A stretch of DNA of 43,801 nucleotides. Origin: an uncultured Bacilli bacterium (GTDB taxonomy: Bacteria; Bacillota_I; Bacilli_A; RFN20; CAG-449). The notes beneath the pieces are model-generated. The model did no database searches and was not told the origin of the DNA. It worked only from the letters and a program-made list of their open reading frames with translations. Positions 23,115-31,864 of the stretch are shown here, in pieces. The DNA is taken from the NCBI GenBank assembly GCA_944332225.1, contig CALVJO010000012.1:1-43801 (forward strand), written 5' to 3'. Position 1 is the stretch's first letter. The number at the start of each line of letters is the position of its first letter. The translations under genes were made by a program, and so were the position numbers.

Positions 23115-24557
23115 ATGAAGAAAAAATTATTATCTAGCCTTCTTGCTTGTGGAGCTATATTAACCTTAGTTGCCTGCGGAGGACCTTCAAGAGCTAACCC
23201 TCCTGTTACAACATCAACACCTGAAAGTCAAAACACTTTTTCTAGTGATATTACTAGCGATCAACAAGCTATTTTAGCTAACATTACTTCTGGAGATTTC
23301 GTTAAAAACGGATCATTCCAAGCCTCAAATGGTTTACAACAAAGATTTGATGTATCCGTATCTGGAACATTAAATGTTATTGTTTACTATGGATCTCAAG
23401 CTAATAGCTTTGGAAATACTTGTGAGATGTATGTTGGTGTTTCAGTAACAGACTTTACTATTGTTGGAGTTGAATTAACAGGTTCATATACTAATGATCA
23501 TTCAGCAAGTGTTTCTGAATCTGATGTAACTTCATTTGAAGAAGCATTTGTAGGAACTGATGGTAACATTGATGGTAATTTATCAGGTGCATCTCAAGGT
23601 TCTGGAATAACCTATAAGACCTTAGCTCAAGCAGCAGTTGCCCAAGCTAAATTAGATGCAGGTGGATCATCAAGCAATAATACCTTCAGCGATGATATTA
23701 CTGCTGAAGAACAAGAATATTTAGCTGCAATTACATCAGGTAACTTTACTAAGGATACTGATTTTACTGCAACAAACGGATTACAAACAAAATATGATGT
23801 TACAGTAGATGGTACTTTAAGTGTTATTGTTTACTATGGATCTCAGGCTAATAGCTTTGGAAATACTTGTGAGATGTATGTTGGTGTTTCAGTAACAGAC
23901 TTTACTATTGTTGGAGTTGAATTAGCAGGTTCATATACTAATGATCATGCAGCAAGTGTTTCTGAATCTGATGTAACTTCATTTGAAGACGCGTTTGTTG
24001 GAACGGATGGTAACGTTGAAGCTACTTTATCAGGGGCTACAAAGGGATCAACACCTACTTATAAAACTCTTGCCCAAGCAGCTGTAGGTCAAGCTAAGTT
24101 AGACGCAGATAGTTCAACAAGCGGTAACACCTTCAGCGATGATATAACTGCTGAAGAACAAGAATATTTAGCTGCAATTACATCAGGTAACTTTACTAAG
24201 GATACCGATTTTACTGCAACAAACGGATTACAAACAAAATATGATGTTACAGTAGATGGTACTTTAAGTGTTATTGTCTACTACGCTTCACAAGCTAATA
24301 GTTACAAACATCCATGTGAAATGTATGTAGGTGTTTCAGTAACCGATTTTACTATAGTTGGAGTTCAATTAGCTGGAACTTATACAAATGATACTAGAGT
24401 AGAAATTTCTGAATCAGATGTAACTTCGTTTGAAGAAGCGTTTGTTGGAACGGATGGAAACATTGAAGCTACTATATCAGGGGCTACAAAGGGATCAACA
24501 CCTACTTATAAAACTTTAGCTCAGGCAGCTGTAGGTCAAGCCAAGTTAGACGCATAA
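23115..24557 (+). CDS. Lipoprotein with three tandem FMN-bind-like repeats
   Basis: 480 residues. A lipoprotein signal peptide with lipobox LVAC (Cys about 21) is followed by a short Pro/Ser/Thr linker and three tandem repeats starting at N40, N189 and N338 (period 149). Each has VSVTDFTIVGV-(E/Q)-L, a FEEAFVGTDGN segment and then SGAS (repeat 1) or SGAT (repeats 2 and 3), followed by YKTLAQAAV-x-QAKLDA. This resembles FMN-bind domains (NqrC/RnfG/PplA type), whose SGAT Thr carries covalent FMN added by ApbE. Parts of the repeats are almost identical in DNA, so duplication is recent. A role as a surface flavin electron carrier is inference. Confidence 0.8.
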   Translation: MKKKLLSSLLACGAILTLVACGGPSRANPPVTTSTPESQNTFSSDITSDQQAILANITSGDFVKNGSFQASNGLQQRFDVSVSGTLNVIVYYGSQANSFGNTCEMYVGVSVTDFTIVGVELTGSYTNDHSASVSESDVTSFEEAFVGTDGNIDGNLSGASQGSGITYKTLAQAAVAQAKLDAGGSSSNNTFSDDITAEEQEYLAAITSGNFTKDTDFTATNGLQTKYDVTVDGTLSVIVYYGSQANSFGNTCEMYVGVSVTDFTIVGVELAGSYTNDHAASVSESDVTSFEDAFVGTDGNVEATLSGATKGSTPTYKTLAQAAVGQAKLDADSSTSGNTFSDDITAEEQEYLAAITSGNFTKDTDFTATNGLQTKYDVTVDGTLSVIVYYASQANSYKHPCEMYVGVSVTDFTIVGVQLAGTYTNDTRVEISESDVTSFEEAFVGTDGNIEATISGATKGSTPTYKTLAQAAVGQAKLDA

Positions 24558-24595
24558 AAATAAAAGCATTTAATTAAGAAATTAAATAATTGCAT

Positions 24596-24618
24596 AAGCC
24601 GTCAATGACGGCTTTTTG
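24596..24618 (+). terminator. Rho-independent terminator after the lipoprotein gene
   Basis: AGCCGTC (24597-24603) pairs with GACGGCT (24607-24613) over a 3-nt loop and is followed by TTTTT. It isolates the next, phase-variable promoter from read-through. Confidence 0.92.
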
Positions 24619-24647
24619 CATGAAATAAAAGCAAAAATTGTTTTGAT

Positions 24648-24685
24648 TTGACAAAATACGGGGGGGGGGGTATATTGAATATACC
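24648..24685 (+). promoter_or_regulatory. Poly-G promoter, candidate phase-variable switch, with palindromic operator
   Basis: A perfect -35 TTGACA (24648-24653) and -10 TATATT (24671-24676) are separated by exactly 17 bp, of which the last 11 (24660-24670) are all G. Slippage in the tract would change the spacer from the optimal 17 and switch expression. The -10 lies inside a perfect 17-bp palindrome, GGTATATT-G-AATATACC (24669-24685), that ends right at the ATG. The predicted start (about 24683) gives an almost leaderless mRNA with no ribosome binding site. Confidence 0.85.
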
Positions 24686-25285
24686 ATGGTTAAATCAAAA
24701 GTATTTACCCTTTGTAATTTATTAATGTACGTTTCCTTGTTGGGAATTGGTTTTTCATCTTTTGTTATCTCATCTAATGATAATAATAATTTAAGTTTTT
24801 ATGCATCTTTTGGTGATGTTAATGACATATTATTATCTCAAAGATTTAATAATGAAATAACCATAACACCATATGGATTTTATAATGATGAGACATTTAA
24901 TTTATCGGCTACTTTAAATTGTGAAGTTAATTTAGATATTGATAAAGCAAGAGAGGAAATAACTTCATTTAATAATGCATTATCGTTAAATGTCTTATTA
25001 TCAGAAAAGGATAATCTAGTTACAAATTTTATAGATCCTAATAAAATAACTGTTTCTTTTGATAAAGCAGTTACGTCAAATATATCTAATTCGCTTGATA
25101 ACAACAGTTTTATTTCAACGATAGATATATCTAATATTGATGATAACGATTCAACATTATTAATAAATATTAATTACTTAATAGATACATCGACTTCTAT
25201 TACTACAAATTTTAATACTGATATTTATCCTTCATTACAAAATGGATTAAATTTTGTATTTCAAACGGAGATAATATATGGCTAG
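24686..25285 (+). CDS. Exported surface protein, first gene of poly-G-controlled locus
   Basis: 199 residues. An N-terminal hydrophobic helix (about 8-28, LCNLLMYVSLLGIGFSSFVIS) is a signal peptide or anchor without a lipobox. The rest is Asn/Ser/Thr/Asp-rich, mostly beta-strand in character (LSATLNCEVNLDI, LLININYLI, LNFVFQTEIIYG). The GFSSFVISS turn recalls the GFGAFLINS sequence of the next gene and the N-termini of TasA/CalY-like secreted fibre proteins, but I do not recognise the family. It overlaps the next gene by 8 bp. Translation probably starts on a leaderless mRNA from the poly-G promoter. Confidence 0.75.
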   Translation: MVKSKVFTLCNLLMYVSLLGIGFSSFVISSNDNNNLSFYASFGDVNDILLSQRFNNEITITPYGFYNDETFNLSATLNCEVNLDIDKAREEITSFNNALSLNVLLSEKDNLVTNFIDPNKITVSFDKAVTSNISNSLDNNSFISTIDISNIDDNDSTLLININYLIDTSTSITTNFNTDIYPSLQNGLNFVFQTEIIYG

Positions 25286-28148
25286 GCTTCAAACTAAGAT
25301 TTTATTAGTTTTATCATTAACTGGTTTAGCTACCACGATTGGCTTTGGAGCCTTTTTAATTAATAGTAAAACGATAGAAGCTTCTTATGGAGTTAATGAA
25401 AATTTAAAGCCAGTTGCTTATATAGAAGGTAGTAACGTTCAATACTCTTCAATTGAAAAAGCTCTTGAAGTGGCTAATACTTTAGCTCAATCAGGAACAA
25501 TTCAAAATGTTTATGTTATTCCAGGAACTAATCCAACTATATCTAGACAATGTATAGTTGGAAGTAATGTAAATCTTATTTTACCTTATGAAGGGACTAC
25601 TTATTATAATGAGGAAACAGGTAAAGAATCGGAGTATAATGGGTCTAATTTTGCAGATAATAATCCAGATACTTTTAGAAAAAATTCTGTAAAAGTCAGC
25701 CATTTAACAAATGAAAATGGAAGCACAATTCCTACTATTATAGTAAATTCAGGTGGAACGATATCTATAGGAGGATATCGAGGATATAACATTCAAGGTG
25801 GAACTTCAGGCAGATATTGTGAATTAGTTTTAGATGATAACGCATTGATACAATGTGATGGTAAGATTGATTGTCGTGGTTATATTAAAGAGACAAGAGA
25901 CAACAATGGATCAATGATAGAAGTAAGTAATACTGGGACTATATCTCAACCTGTAATTGTTTATGATTGGGGATCATCAAAATACGCAGACGCCAACATT
26001 GAAAAGAATGTATTTCCTTTTAATTTATTTGATTTAATTCAGGTCAACCCTATCATTCGCTTATATTCTGGGTCAAGATTAGAAGGATTGTTTTGGATAT
26101 ATGGAACAACCGTAAAGGATAATCCTATTCAAGCCTATGTTATTGGAGGAGAAGACGATACTGCTTTAATTAAATCTAAAAACTCTGATGGCACTTATTA
26201 TATTGATTGGAAGTCTTATGACTCTAATAGCGGGACAAGTTCGACTAAGACTTATAATAATCATCATATAAATATAAATGTATATGGCGATTGGAGTTTT
26301 GAAAGTTTAGAAATATCAATAAAAAGTATGGTAACTATCAACAGCGCGGACTATGAGATGCCTTTATCAGGGCCTTTTAATATTACTTTGAAACAATTTT
26401 CTACTTTTGACATTAATAATAAAATAAAATTTTTGCCTGGATCAAAAGTTACTATTGAAAGAGGAGCCACGGCAAACGTAAATGCTAATGTGTCTATTTA
26501 TGCTTCTAATATAGATAAATATGGAAATAAAATTATTAATTATCCAACGAATACACCTTCAGAATTTATTAATAACGGAATCTTAAATATCAACAGCGGA
26601 TTTGGGGGTAATATTGTTGCTGGAACTGAAGGAGATACTTCTTCAGTCATAAACACTAGTCCAAATTTAATAGGTACTAATACTAAAGATACGATTGCAA
26701 GATTAACAGGAGACAATCTTGCCCCTTCAAATTCTATTGTATCTGTTTTTTCTTATAATCCTACGAGTAACATATTAGTCAATCAAGATGATTTAGATTA
26801 TGTTGAAAATGCTGAATTAGAACCAAGTAAAACATATTCTTATACAAAAGACAATAATGAAGCATATTGGTCAATTGATGGTTATTTAATCAATTTTATT
26901 AAAGAGGACTCTGATTTATCAAAAATTGATTCTAATTCTACTTATAATATTGAGGTAACTAGAAGTGATGGAACTATAGAAACATTTTCGAATCCAACAT
27001 CAATAAGAATGTATGATGGTGATACTTTCAAATTTACTGATAGCTCTACTTCAATTGATAAGATTATAATTGAAGACCAAGAAATTACAGATTTCTTAGA
27101 TCAAGAATATTTAATTGATCATAGCTTTGATGTGACTATCTTTCCAACTCAAATAGAATCTTCGAAAATTCAATCAATGTATATAGAATATTCAACTGAT
27201 AATGGAGAAACATGGTCTAATGCAGACACTCTTGATTCAAATGGAGACATTTTAATTTTTAGAGCGGTAATTACTACAGTAGATGGAAATACAAGTTTCT
27301 CTCCATTAACCACGTATCAATGGGAAAGTGACAATGTAGTTGTTGGAAATGATAAAGAATATGCTGGTACATTTAAAAGTGAGAAGAGTACAACAATTAA
27401 ACTTACCCTTGTTGATGGATTAGACTCTAATAATATTTTTGAAGATAGTTTTACAATTAAAGTTACAAAACCAACCTGCATTCTCTATGATACGATGATT
27501 ACTATGGGTGATGGTTCGACTAAACCAGTTCAAGATATTAAATTACATGAAAATATCATCGCGTATGACTTCGTATCTGGAACATATATTCCTAGAGAAG
27601 TTGTCTATTTTAAAGAAGTTGAATGTGAAAACGCATATATCATAACAATATATTTTGATGATGGAACTAAATTAGAAACATCAGGAGGTCAAGGCTTCTT
27701 TGATGTTGATAAATTAGAGTATTTCGTAATCGAAAAATACGATGAATCGTTCTTGTCTAGAAAAGTGTTAGGTTTCAATAATAATGATAAATCTATTAAA
27801 ACCATCGTAAATATAGAAACTGAATGCAGAAGGGCTAAAGTTTATGAAATTGTAACCGCGTATAATTATAATTTTGTCGCGAATAATATTTTGACGGTTG
27901 AACCTTTAATTGGTAAGACTAATATTTTCAAGATAAATGAAAATTTAATGTGTGATCAGCAAGAGATGATGAAAGATATCATGAAATATGGTTTATATGG
28001 ATTAGATGATGTTAAGGATTTCTGTTCTAAACAACAATTTGTAATGTATAATGTTGCCTATTTAAAAGTCGCGGTTGGAAAGAGTTTATTAACTTTAGAT
28101 GATATTAGAAATATCGTAGATACTTATAGACAATATTCTATTGATTAG
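25278..28148 (+). CDS. Large exported protein with beta-rich repeats and degenerate C-terminal Hint domain
   Basis: 956 residues. It has an N-terminal signal/anchor (about 6-29, LLVLSLTGLATTIGFGAFLI), then an Asn/Ser/Gly-rich beta-rich ectodomain (about 45-480) with beta-helix-like stretches (GGTISIGGYRGYNIQGG), then Ig/PKD-like segments (about 640-732). From C734 a Hint (intein/hedgehog-like) fold is apparent: CILYDTMITMGDGSTKPVQD, IITIYFDDGTKLETSGGQGFF and YNFVANNILTVEP. The N-terminal Cys is present, but the TxxH histidine appears as Gln and the terminal His-Asn as Glu-Pro, so self-splicing looks impaired. A helical tail of about 80 residues follows. GGAG precedes the ATG inside the previous gene. 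Confidence 0.78.
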   Translation: MARLQTKILLVLSLTGLATTIGFGAFLINSKTIEASYGVNENLKPVAYIEGSNVQYSSIEKALEVANTLAQSGTIQNVYVIPGTNPTISRQCIVGSNVNLILPYEGTTYYNEETGKESEYNGSNFADNNPDTFRKNSVKVSHLTNENGSTIPTIIVNSGGTISIGGYRGYNIQGGTSGRYCELVLDDNALIQCDGKIDCRGYIKETRDNNGSMIEVSNTGTISQPVIVYDWGSSKYADANIEKNVFPFNLFDLIQVNPIIRLYSGSRLEGLFWIYGTTVKDNPIQAYVIGGEDDTALIKSKNSDGTYYIDWKSYDSNSGTSSTKTYNNHHININVYGDWSFESLEISIKSMVTINSADYEMPLSGPFNITLKQFSTFDINNKIKFLPGSKVTIERGATANVNANVSIYASNIDKYGNKIINYPTNTPSEFINNGILNINSGFGGNIVAGTEGDTSSVINTSPNLIGTNTKDTIARLTGDNLAPSNSIVSVFSYNPTSNILVNQDDLDYVENAELEPSKTYSYTKDNNEAYWSIDGYLINFIKEDSDLSKIDSNSTYNIEVTRSDGTIETFSNPTSIRMYDGDTFKFTDSSTSIDKIIIEDQEITDFLDQEYLIDHSFDVTIFPTQIESSKIQSMYIEYSTDNGETWSNADTLDSNGDILIFRAVITTVDGNTSFSPLTTYQWESDNVVVGNDKEYAGTFKSEKSTTIKLTLVDGLDSNNIFEDSFTIKVTKPTCILYDTMITMGDGSTKPVQDIKLHENIIAYDFVSGTYIPREVVYFKEVECENAYIITIYFDDGTKLETSGGQGFFDVDKLEYFVIEKYDESFLSRKVLGFNNNDKSIKTIVNIETECRRAKVYEIVTAYNYNFVANNILTVEPLIGKTNIFKINENLMCDQQEMMKDIMKYGLYGLDDVKDFCSKQQFVMYNVAYLKVAVGKSLLTLDDIRNIVDTYRQYSID

Positions 28149-28151
28149 ATT

Positions 28152-28175
28152 GGCTATATTTACGATATAGTTTTT
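28152..28175 (+). terminator. Terminator after the Hint-domain gene
   Basis: CTATAT (28154-28159) pairs with ATATAG (28165-28170) over a 5-nt loop, followed by TTTTT. It starts 4 nt after the stop. The stem is AT-rich and weak. Confidence 0.6.
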
Positions 28176-28206
28176 GTTTTTGAAATATTTGATTTATGAT
28201 ATAGGC

Positions 28207-28647
28207 ATGAATAAAAAACCTTCATCTTTTGTAATTTTATCAAGAAGTTTCTTAATAATCGGGATTGTTAGTTTAATTCTCACGATTATTAATTCTTTTA
28301 CATTGTTGACTCTTGATGAAATTCGTTATCATATAGCCTTTATTCCCCTATCCCAGCTTTTGATTGCTTTACTTTGTTTATTGATGTTTTTGTTTTTAGC
28401 CTTGGATGATATTTTTTCTTTAAGGAATTTAAAGGTTAATATTTATGTTTCGATCGCTTTAGTTATTTTTTGCTTAATCAATTTAATTTTTAAGATAGTT
28501 TTGATTGAACCTACTAATGATTTTTATTTTATGTTTATATCTTTAGGAACTATTTCCTTCTGCGGAGGAATTAGTCTTTTGATCACATTTATTGTTGAAT
28601 CATATAACAATAAAATTAATGAAAAGAATAATTCAAATAGTAAATAA
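28207..28647 (+). CDS. Small four-helix membrane protein, unknown function
   Basis: 146 residues from the ATG at 28207; a TTG at 28174 would begin inside the preceding terminator and was rejected. Four hydrophobic helices are visible (about 7-30, 39-65, 71-96 and 106-132), with a Lys/Asn-rich cytoplasmic tail. No strong ribosome binding site is seen (only ATAGG). No family recognised. It lies between the phase-variable surface locus and the polysaccharide cluster and may belong to either or neither. Confidence 0.65.
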   Translation: MNKKPSSFVILSRSFLIIGIVSLILTIINSFTLLTLDEIRYHIAFIPLSQLLIALLCLLMFLFLALDDIFSLRNLKVNIYVSIALVIFCLINLIFKIVLIEPTNDFYFMFISLGTISFCGGISLLITFIVESYNNKINEKNNSNSK

Positions 28648-28677
28648 TTGATAAAAGAGTAATAATTATAATATAAA
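28648..28677 (+). promoter_or_regulatory. Possible promoter of the polysaccharide cluster
   Basis: TTGATA (28648-28653) and TATAAA (28672-28677) with an 18-bp spacer lie about 110 nt before the sugar transferase start. The region is AT-rich, so this is tentative. The rest of the 28648-28789 gap shows no gene. Confidence 0.4.
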
Positions 28678-28789
28678 ATGCAATAATAAAAACATTTTGC
28701 AATATAGATATATCCATTAAAGCGATTTCAAAAATCTTTCAAGGTTAAATCTATATAGAGTGTATGTTAAAATTAAAAACGGAACTCTT

Positions 28790-29569
28790 ATGAAAATTAA
28801 TTTGAAAGAATTTGAGAAGTTTAAAAACTTAGATCTTGAAGCAATAGATGAATTAGACGAAAAAACTCGTTTAAAAGCTTTATATGTTAAATGCTATTGT
28901 CATCGTGATTTAGTGATAGATGAAGATTATAAAAATTATAAGATTAAACGTAAGGCAGTATATGCTTTCTTTAAAAGATTTTTTGATATTTTTTGTTCGT
29001 TATTAGGACTTATCATCTTAAGCCCAGTTTTTTTGATTATCGCTTTAGGAATTAAGATTACTGATAGGGGTCCAGTTTTCTATCGTTCAATTAGAATTAA
29101 AAAAGATGGTAAACCTTTTGTCTTTTATAAGTTTAGATCGATGTATGTAAACGCGGATAAAGATAAAAAGAAGTTAAAAGAGGAAAATGAGATTAAAGAT
29201 GGACCAACTTTTAAATGTGAGCATGATTTTAGAATCACTAAATTCGGTAACTTTTTAAGAAAGACTTCTTTAGATGAGCTACCTCAACTTTTAAATATTC
29301 TAAAGGGTGAGATGACTATCGTAGGACCTAGACCATGCACCCATGATGAATTTTTAATTTATCAGAATTATGATAATGTCAAATATCGTTTAAAAGTAAA
29401 GCAAGGATTAACTGGAATGTGGCAAGTTAACGGAAGATCAGATACCGATTTTAAAACGATGATTAATTATGATTTAGATTATATTAATAAAAAGAGGGGT
29501 TTCTTTTATGATATCTATCTTATAATCAAGACAGTGTTCGTGGTTATTTTAAGCAGGGGAGCTAAATGA
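28790..29569 (+). CDS. Initiating sugar phosphotransferase (polyprenyl-phosphate glycosyl-1-phosphate transferase)
   Basis: 259 residues from the ATG at 28790; a GTG at 28760 would add ten. It belongs to the bacterial sugar transferase family (WcaJ/CpsE-like), which starts a surface polysaccharide by moving a sugar phosphate onto undecaprenyl phosphate at the membrane. A reentrant membrane helix (FFKRFFDIFCSLLGLIILSPVF) precedes the catalytic region: GPVFYRSIRIKKDGKPF, FYKFRSM, TSLDELPQLLNILKGEM with the catalytic Asp-Glu, and VGPRPCTHDE. The extra N-terminal about 50 residues are soluble and charged. First gene of a long plus-strand cluster that runs to 40736; overlaps the next gene by 4 bp. 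Confidence 0.93.
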   Translation: MKINLKEFEKFKNLDLEAIDELDEKTRLKALYVKCYCHRDLVIDEDYKNYKIKRKAVYAFFKRFFDIFCSLLGLIILSPVFLIIALGIKITDRGPVFYRSIRIKKDGKPFVFYKFRSMYVNADKDKKKLKEENEIKDGPTFKCEHDFRITKFGNFLRKTSLDELPQLLNILKGEMTIVGPRPCTHDEFLIYQNYDNVKYRLKVKQGLTGMWQVNGRSDTDFKTMINYDLDYINKKRGFFYDIYLIIKTVFVVILSRGAK

Positions 29570-30672
29570 TGAAAATATTAATGATGGGGCATAAAGTTAT
29601 TCCTTCTCGAGATGGGGGAATTGAAGTAGTTGTCACTAATCTAGCTACTGAATTAGTTAAACAAGGACATGAAGTAACTGTCTTTAATCGAAAGAGAAAA
29701 CATGATAAAAATCACAAACCTTTAAAAGAATATAATGGAGTTAAATTAGAAGAAGTATTCACGATTAATAAGAAATCATTAGATGCTTTAGTCTATTCGT
29801 TTTTTTGCTTTTTAAAAATTAGATTTTCGAGAAAGAAATATGATGTGATTCATATTCACGCGGAAGGACCTTGCTTCTTTCTTTGGATGTTAGGTAAACA
29901 TAAAAACACCAAAGTGGTCGTGACTATTCATGGATTAGATCATTTAAGAAGCAAATGGTCTAAAATTGGTTCTCATATTCTTAGAAAAGCTGAAAGATCC
30001 GCGGTTAAGCATGCTGATGAAATAATCGTCTTAACTCAGGTTGAAAAGAGTTATTTTAAGAATAGATATAATAGAGATACGATTTTGATTCCAAACGGAG
30101 TTAAAAAGGCTACCTTAATTAAGCCTGATATCATCTTAAATAAATATAATCTTCATAAAGATGACTATATTTTATTCTTAGGTAGAATTGTTCCTGAAAA
30201 GGGAGTCCATTATCTTTTAGAAGCATGGAAGAGAGTTAAAGAACAAATTAATACTGATAAAAAGCTAGTTATTGCAGGAAGCGAATCTCATTCTCAAGAA
30301 TATTATGATAAGATTGTTAAAACATCTAAAGAAATGGATTCAGTTATTTTAACTGGTTTTGTTGAAGGACAAGAACTTCAAGAATTATATTCAAATGCTT
30401 ATTTATATGTTTTACCAAGCGATATTGAAGGTATGGCGATGTCGTTTTTAGAAGCTATGAGTTATGGAAATACTTGTCTAGTGTCTAATATTCCAGAGAA
30501 TCTAGAAGTTATTGATGAAGGATGTTTTGTTTTTGAAGCTGGCAATGTTGATAGATTAAGACATCAGATAAAAAAGATCATTAATTTAAATTTAAAGACT
30601 CATGAGAATATTAAACTTCCTTATAATTTTGAAGAGGTAACTAAGATGACTGAGGAGGTGTATAAAAAATAA
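29566..30672 (+). CDS. Glycosyltransferase family 4
   Basis: 368 residues. A GT-B fold is indicated by the N-terminal GIEVVVTNLATELVKQGHEVTVFNR (a Gly-rich acceptor loop) and the C-terminal nucleotide-sugar domain: ILFLGRIVPEKGVHYLLEAW, LTGFVEGQELQELYSNA and the E-x7-E motif in DIEGMAMSFLEAMSYG. It adds a sugar to the lipid-linked oligosaccharide on the cytoplasmic face. It overlaps the initiating transferase gene by 4 bp (ATGA) and the next gene by 1 nt. The donor and linkage cannot be told. Confidence 0.93.
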   Translation: MMKILMMGHKVIPSRDGGIEVVVTNLATELVKQGHEVTVFNRKRKHDKNHKPLKEYNGVKLEEVFTINKKSLDALVYSFFCFLKIRFSRKKYDVIHIHAEGPCFFLWMLGKHKNTKVVVTIHGLDHLRSKWSKIGSHILRKAERSAVKHADEIIVLTQVEKSYFKNRYNRDTILIPNGVKKATLIKPDIILNKYNLHKDDYILFLGRIVPEKGVHYLLEAWKRVKEQINTDKKLVIAGSESHSQEYYDKIVKTSKEMDSVILTGFVEGQELQELYSNAYLYVLPSDIEGMAMSFLEAMSYGNTCLVSNIPENLEVIDEGCFVFEAGNVDRLRHQIKKIINLNLKTHENIKLPYNFEEVTKMTEEVYKK

Positions 30673-31862
30673 TGAAAGTATTATTAGTTAATAAATATCA
30701 TTATTTAAAAGGTGGTTCGGAAAGATATTATTTTACCTTAGCTTCCTTATTAAAAGAATCAGGTCATGAGGTAATTTTCTTTGCAATGGAGAATGAGAGA
30801 AACTTTCCATGCAAACAAGAAAAGTATTTTGTAAAAAATGCTTCTATGGATGGAGATTTATCTTCTAAAATTCGCTTAGTTTCCCATTTAAAATATTCTT
30901 CAGAAGCTTATAAAAAGATGACTAAACTATTAAATGATGAAAAACCAGATCTAGTAATTCTTAATTTAGTTCATAAGCAATTAACTTTATCTATAGTTAA
31001 AGCTATTAAAGATTATGATCCATCTTTAAAGATAGTTTGGCTGATGCATGATTTAATTACCGTTTGTCCAACGTACACGATGCTAGATGGGAATAATAAT
31101 ATCTGTTCAAAATGCTTAGATAAGAATTTTTATCACTGCGTAGAGAATCGTTGCATCAAAGGATCTAAATTAAAATCTTATCTATCATATATAGAAGCTA
31201 AATATATTTTAAAAAAGCAATATTATAACTTAGTTGATTTATATATAACTCCGTCTCAATGTTATCAAAAGATCTTAAAAGACGCGAATTTCTCCACGTC
31301 TAGAATTGAATATTTACCTAATCCATTATCTATAGACTTTCCTTATGGAGTGAATGATGATCATGATGATTATTATTTATATTTTGGACGTCTTTCTTTT
31401 GAAAAGGGAGTGAGTTTATTAACTTCAGTATTTAAAGAGCTTCCTTATAAATTAAAAATCGCGGGTGAAGGAGATATTAAGATTAATAATCCTCCTTCTA
31501 ATATTGAATATTTAGGTTATAAATCTGGTGATGAATTAATTTCTTTAGTTAAGAAAGCTAAAGCGATAATAGTTCCGTCTATTTGGTTAGAAAACGCACC
31601 TTATTCGGTGTTAGAAGCTTTAGCTTTAGGCAAGATATTAATTGTTTCTAATTATGGAGGATTACCTGAATTAGTCGATGATGGAGTCAATGGGTTTATC
31701 TTTAAAAATAAAGAAGAATTGATTATTTCAATTAATAAAGTTGAAAATTTATCTAAAGATGAATATAAAAAAATGTCTAAAGCTTCTTTAGATAAAGCAT
31801 TAAAGATCACAGATGGTAAACAGTATGTTTCAAAATTATTAGATTTAGTAAATAGGAGGTAA
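30672..31862 (+). CDS. Glycosyltransferase family 4 with cysteine-rich insertion
   Basis: 396 residues. The N-terminal GT-B half begins KVLLVNKYHYLKGGSERYYF, a loop typical of GT4 capsule enzymes. The HDLITVCPTY region is followed by an insertion with several cysteines (CSKCLDKNFYHCVENRCIKG), possibly a small metal site common in this subfamily. The C-terminal half has YFGRLSFEKGVSLL and the E-x7-E in WLENAPYSVLEALALG. Starts on the last base of the preceding stop (TAATG) and is followed 2 bp later by the radical SAM gene. Donor sugar unknown. Confidence 0.93.
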   Translation: MKVLLVNKYHYLKGGSERYYFTLASLLKESGHEVIFFAMENERNFPCKQEKYFVKNASMDGDLSSKIRLVSHLKYSSEAYKKMTKLLNDEKPDLVILNLVHKQLTLSIVKAIKDYDPSLKIVWLMHDLITVCPTYTMLDGNNNICSKCLDKNFYHCVENRCIKGSKLKSYLSYIEAKYILKKQYYNLVDLYITPSQCYQKILKDANFSTSRIEYLPNPLSIDFPYGVNDDHDDYYLYFGRLSFEKGVSLLTSVFKELPYKLKIAGEGDIKINNPPSNIEYLGYKSGDELISLVKKAKAIIVPSIWLENAPYSVLEALALGKILIVSNYGGLPELVDDGVNGFIFKNKEELIISINKVENLSKDEYKKMSKASLDKALKITDGKQYVSKLLDLVNRR

Positions 31863-31864
31863 TC

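Noticed and set aside
24660-24670. Poly-G tract as a sequencing or assembly artefact
   Set aside because: Cannot be fully excluded, but it sits exactly between good -35 and -10 boxes at optimal total spacing before an intact surface gene, which an artefact would not produce by design.
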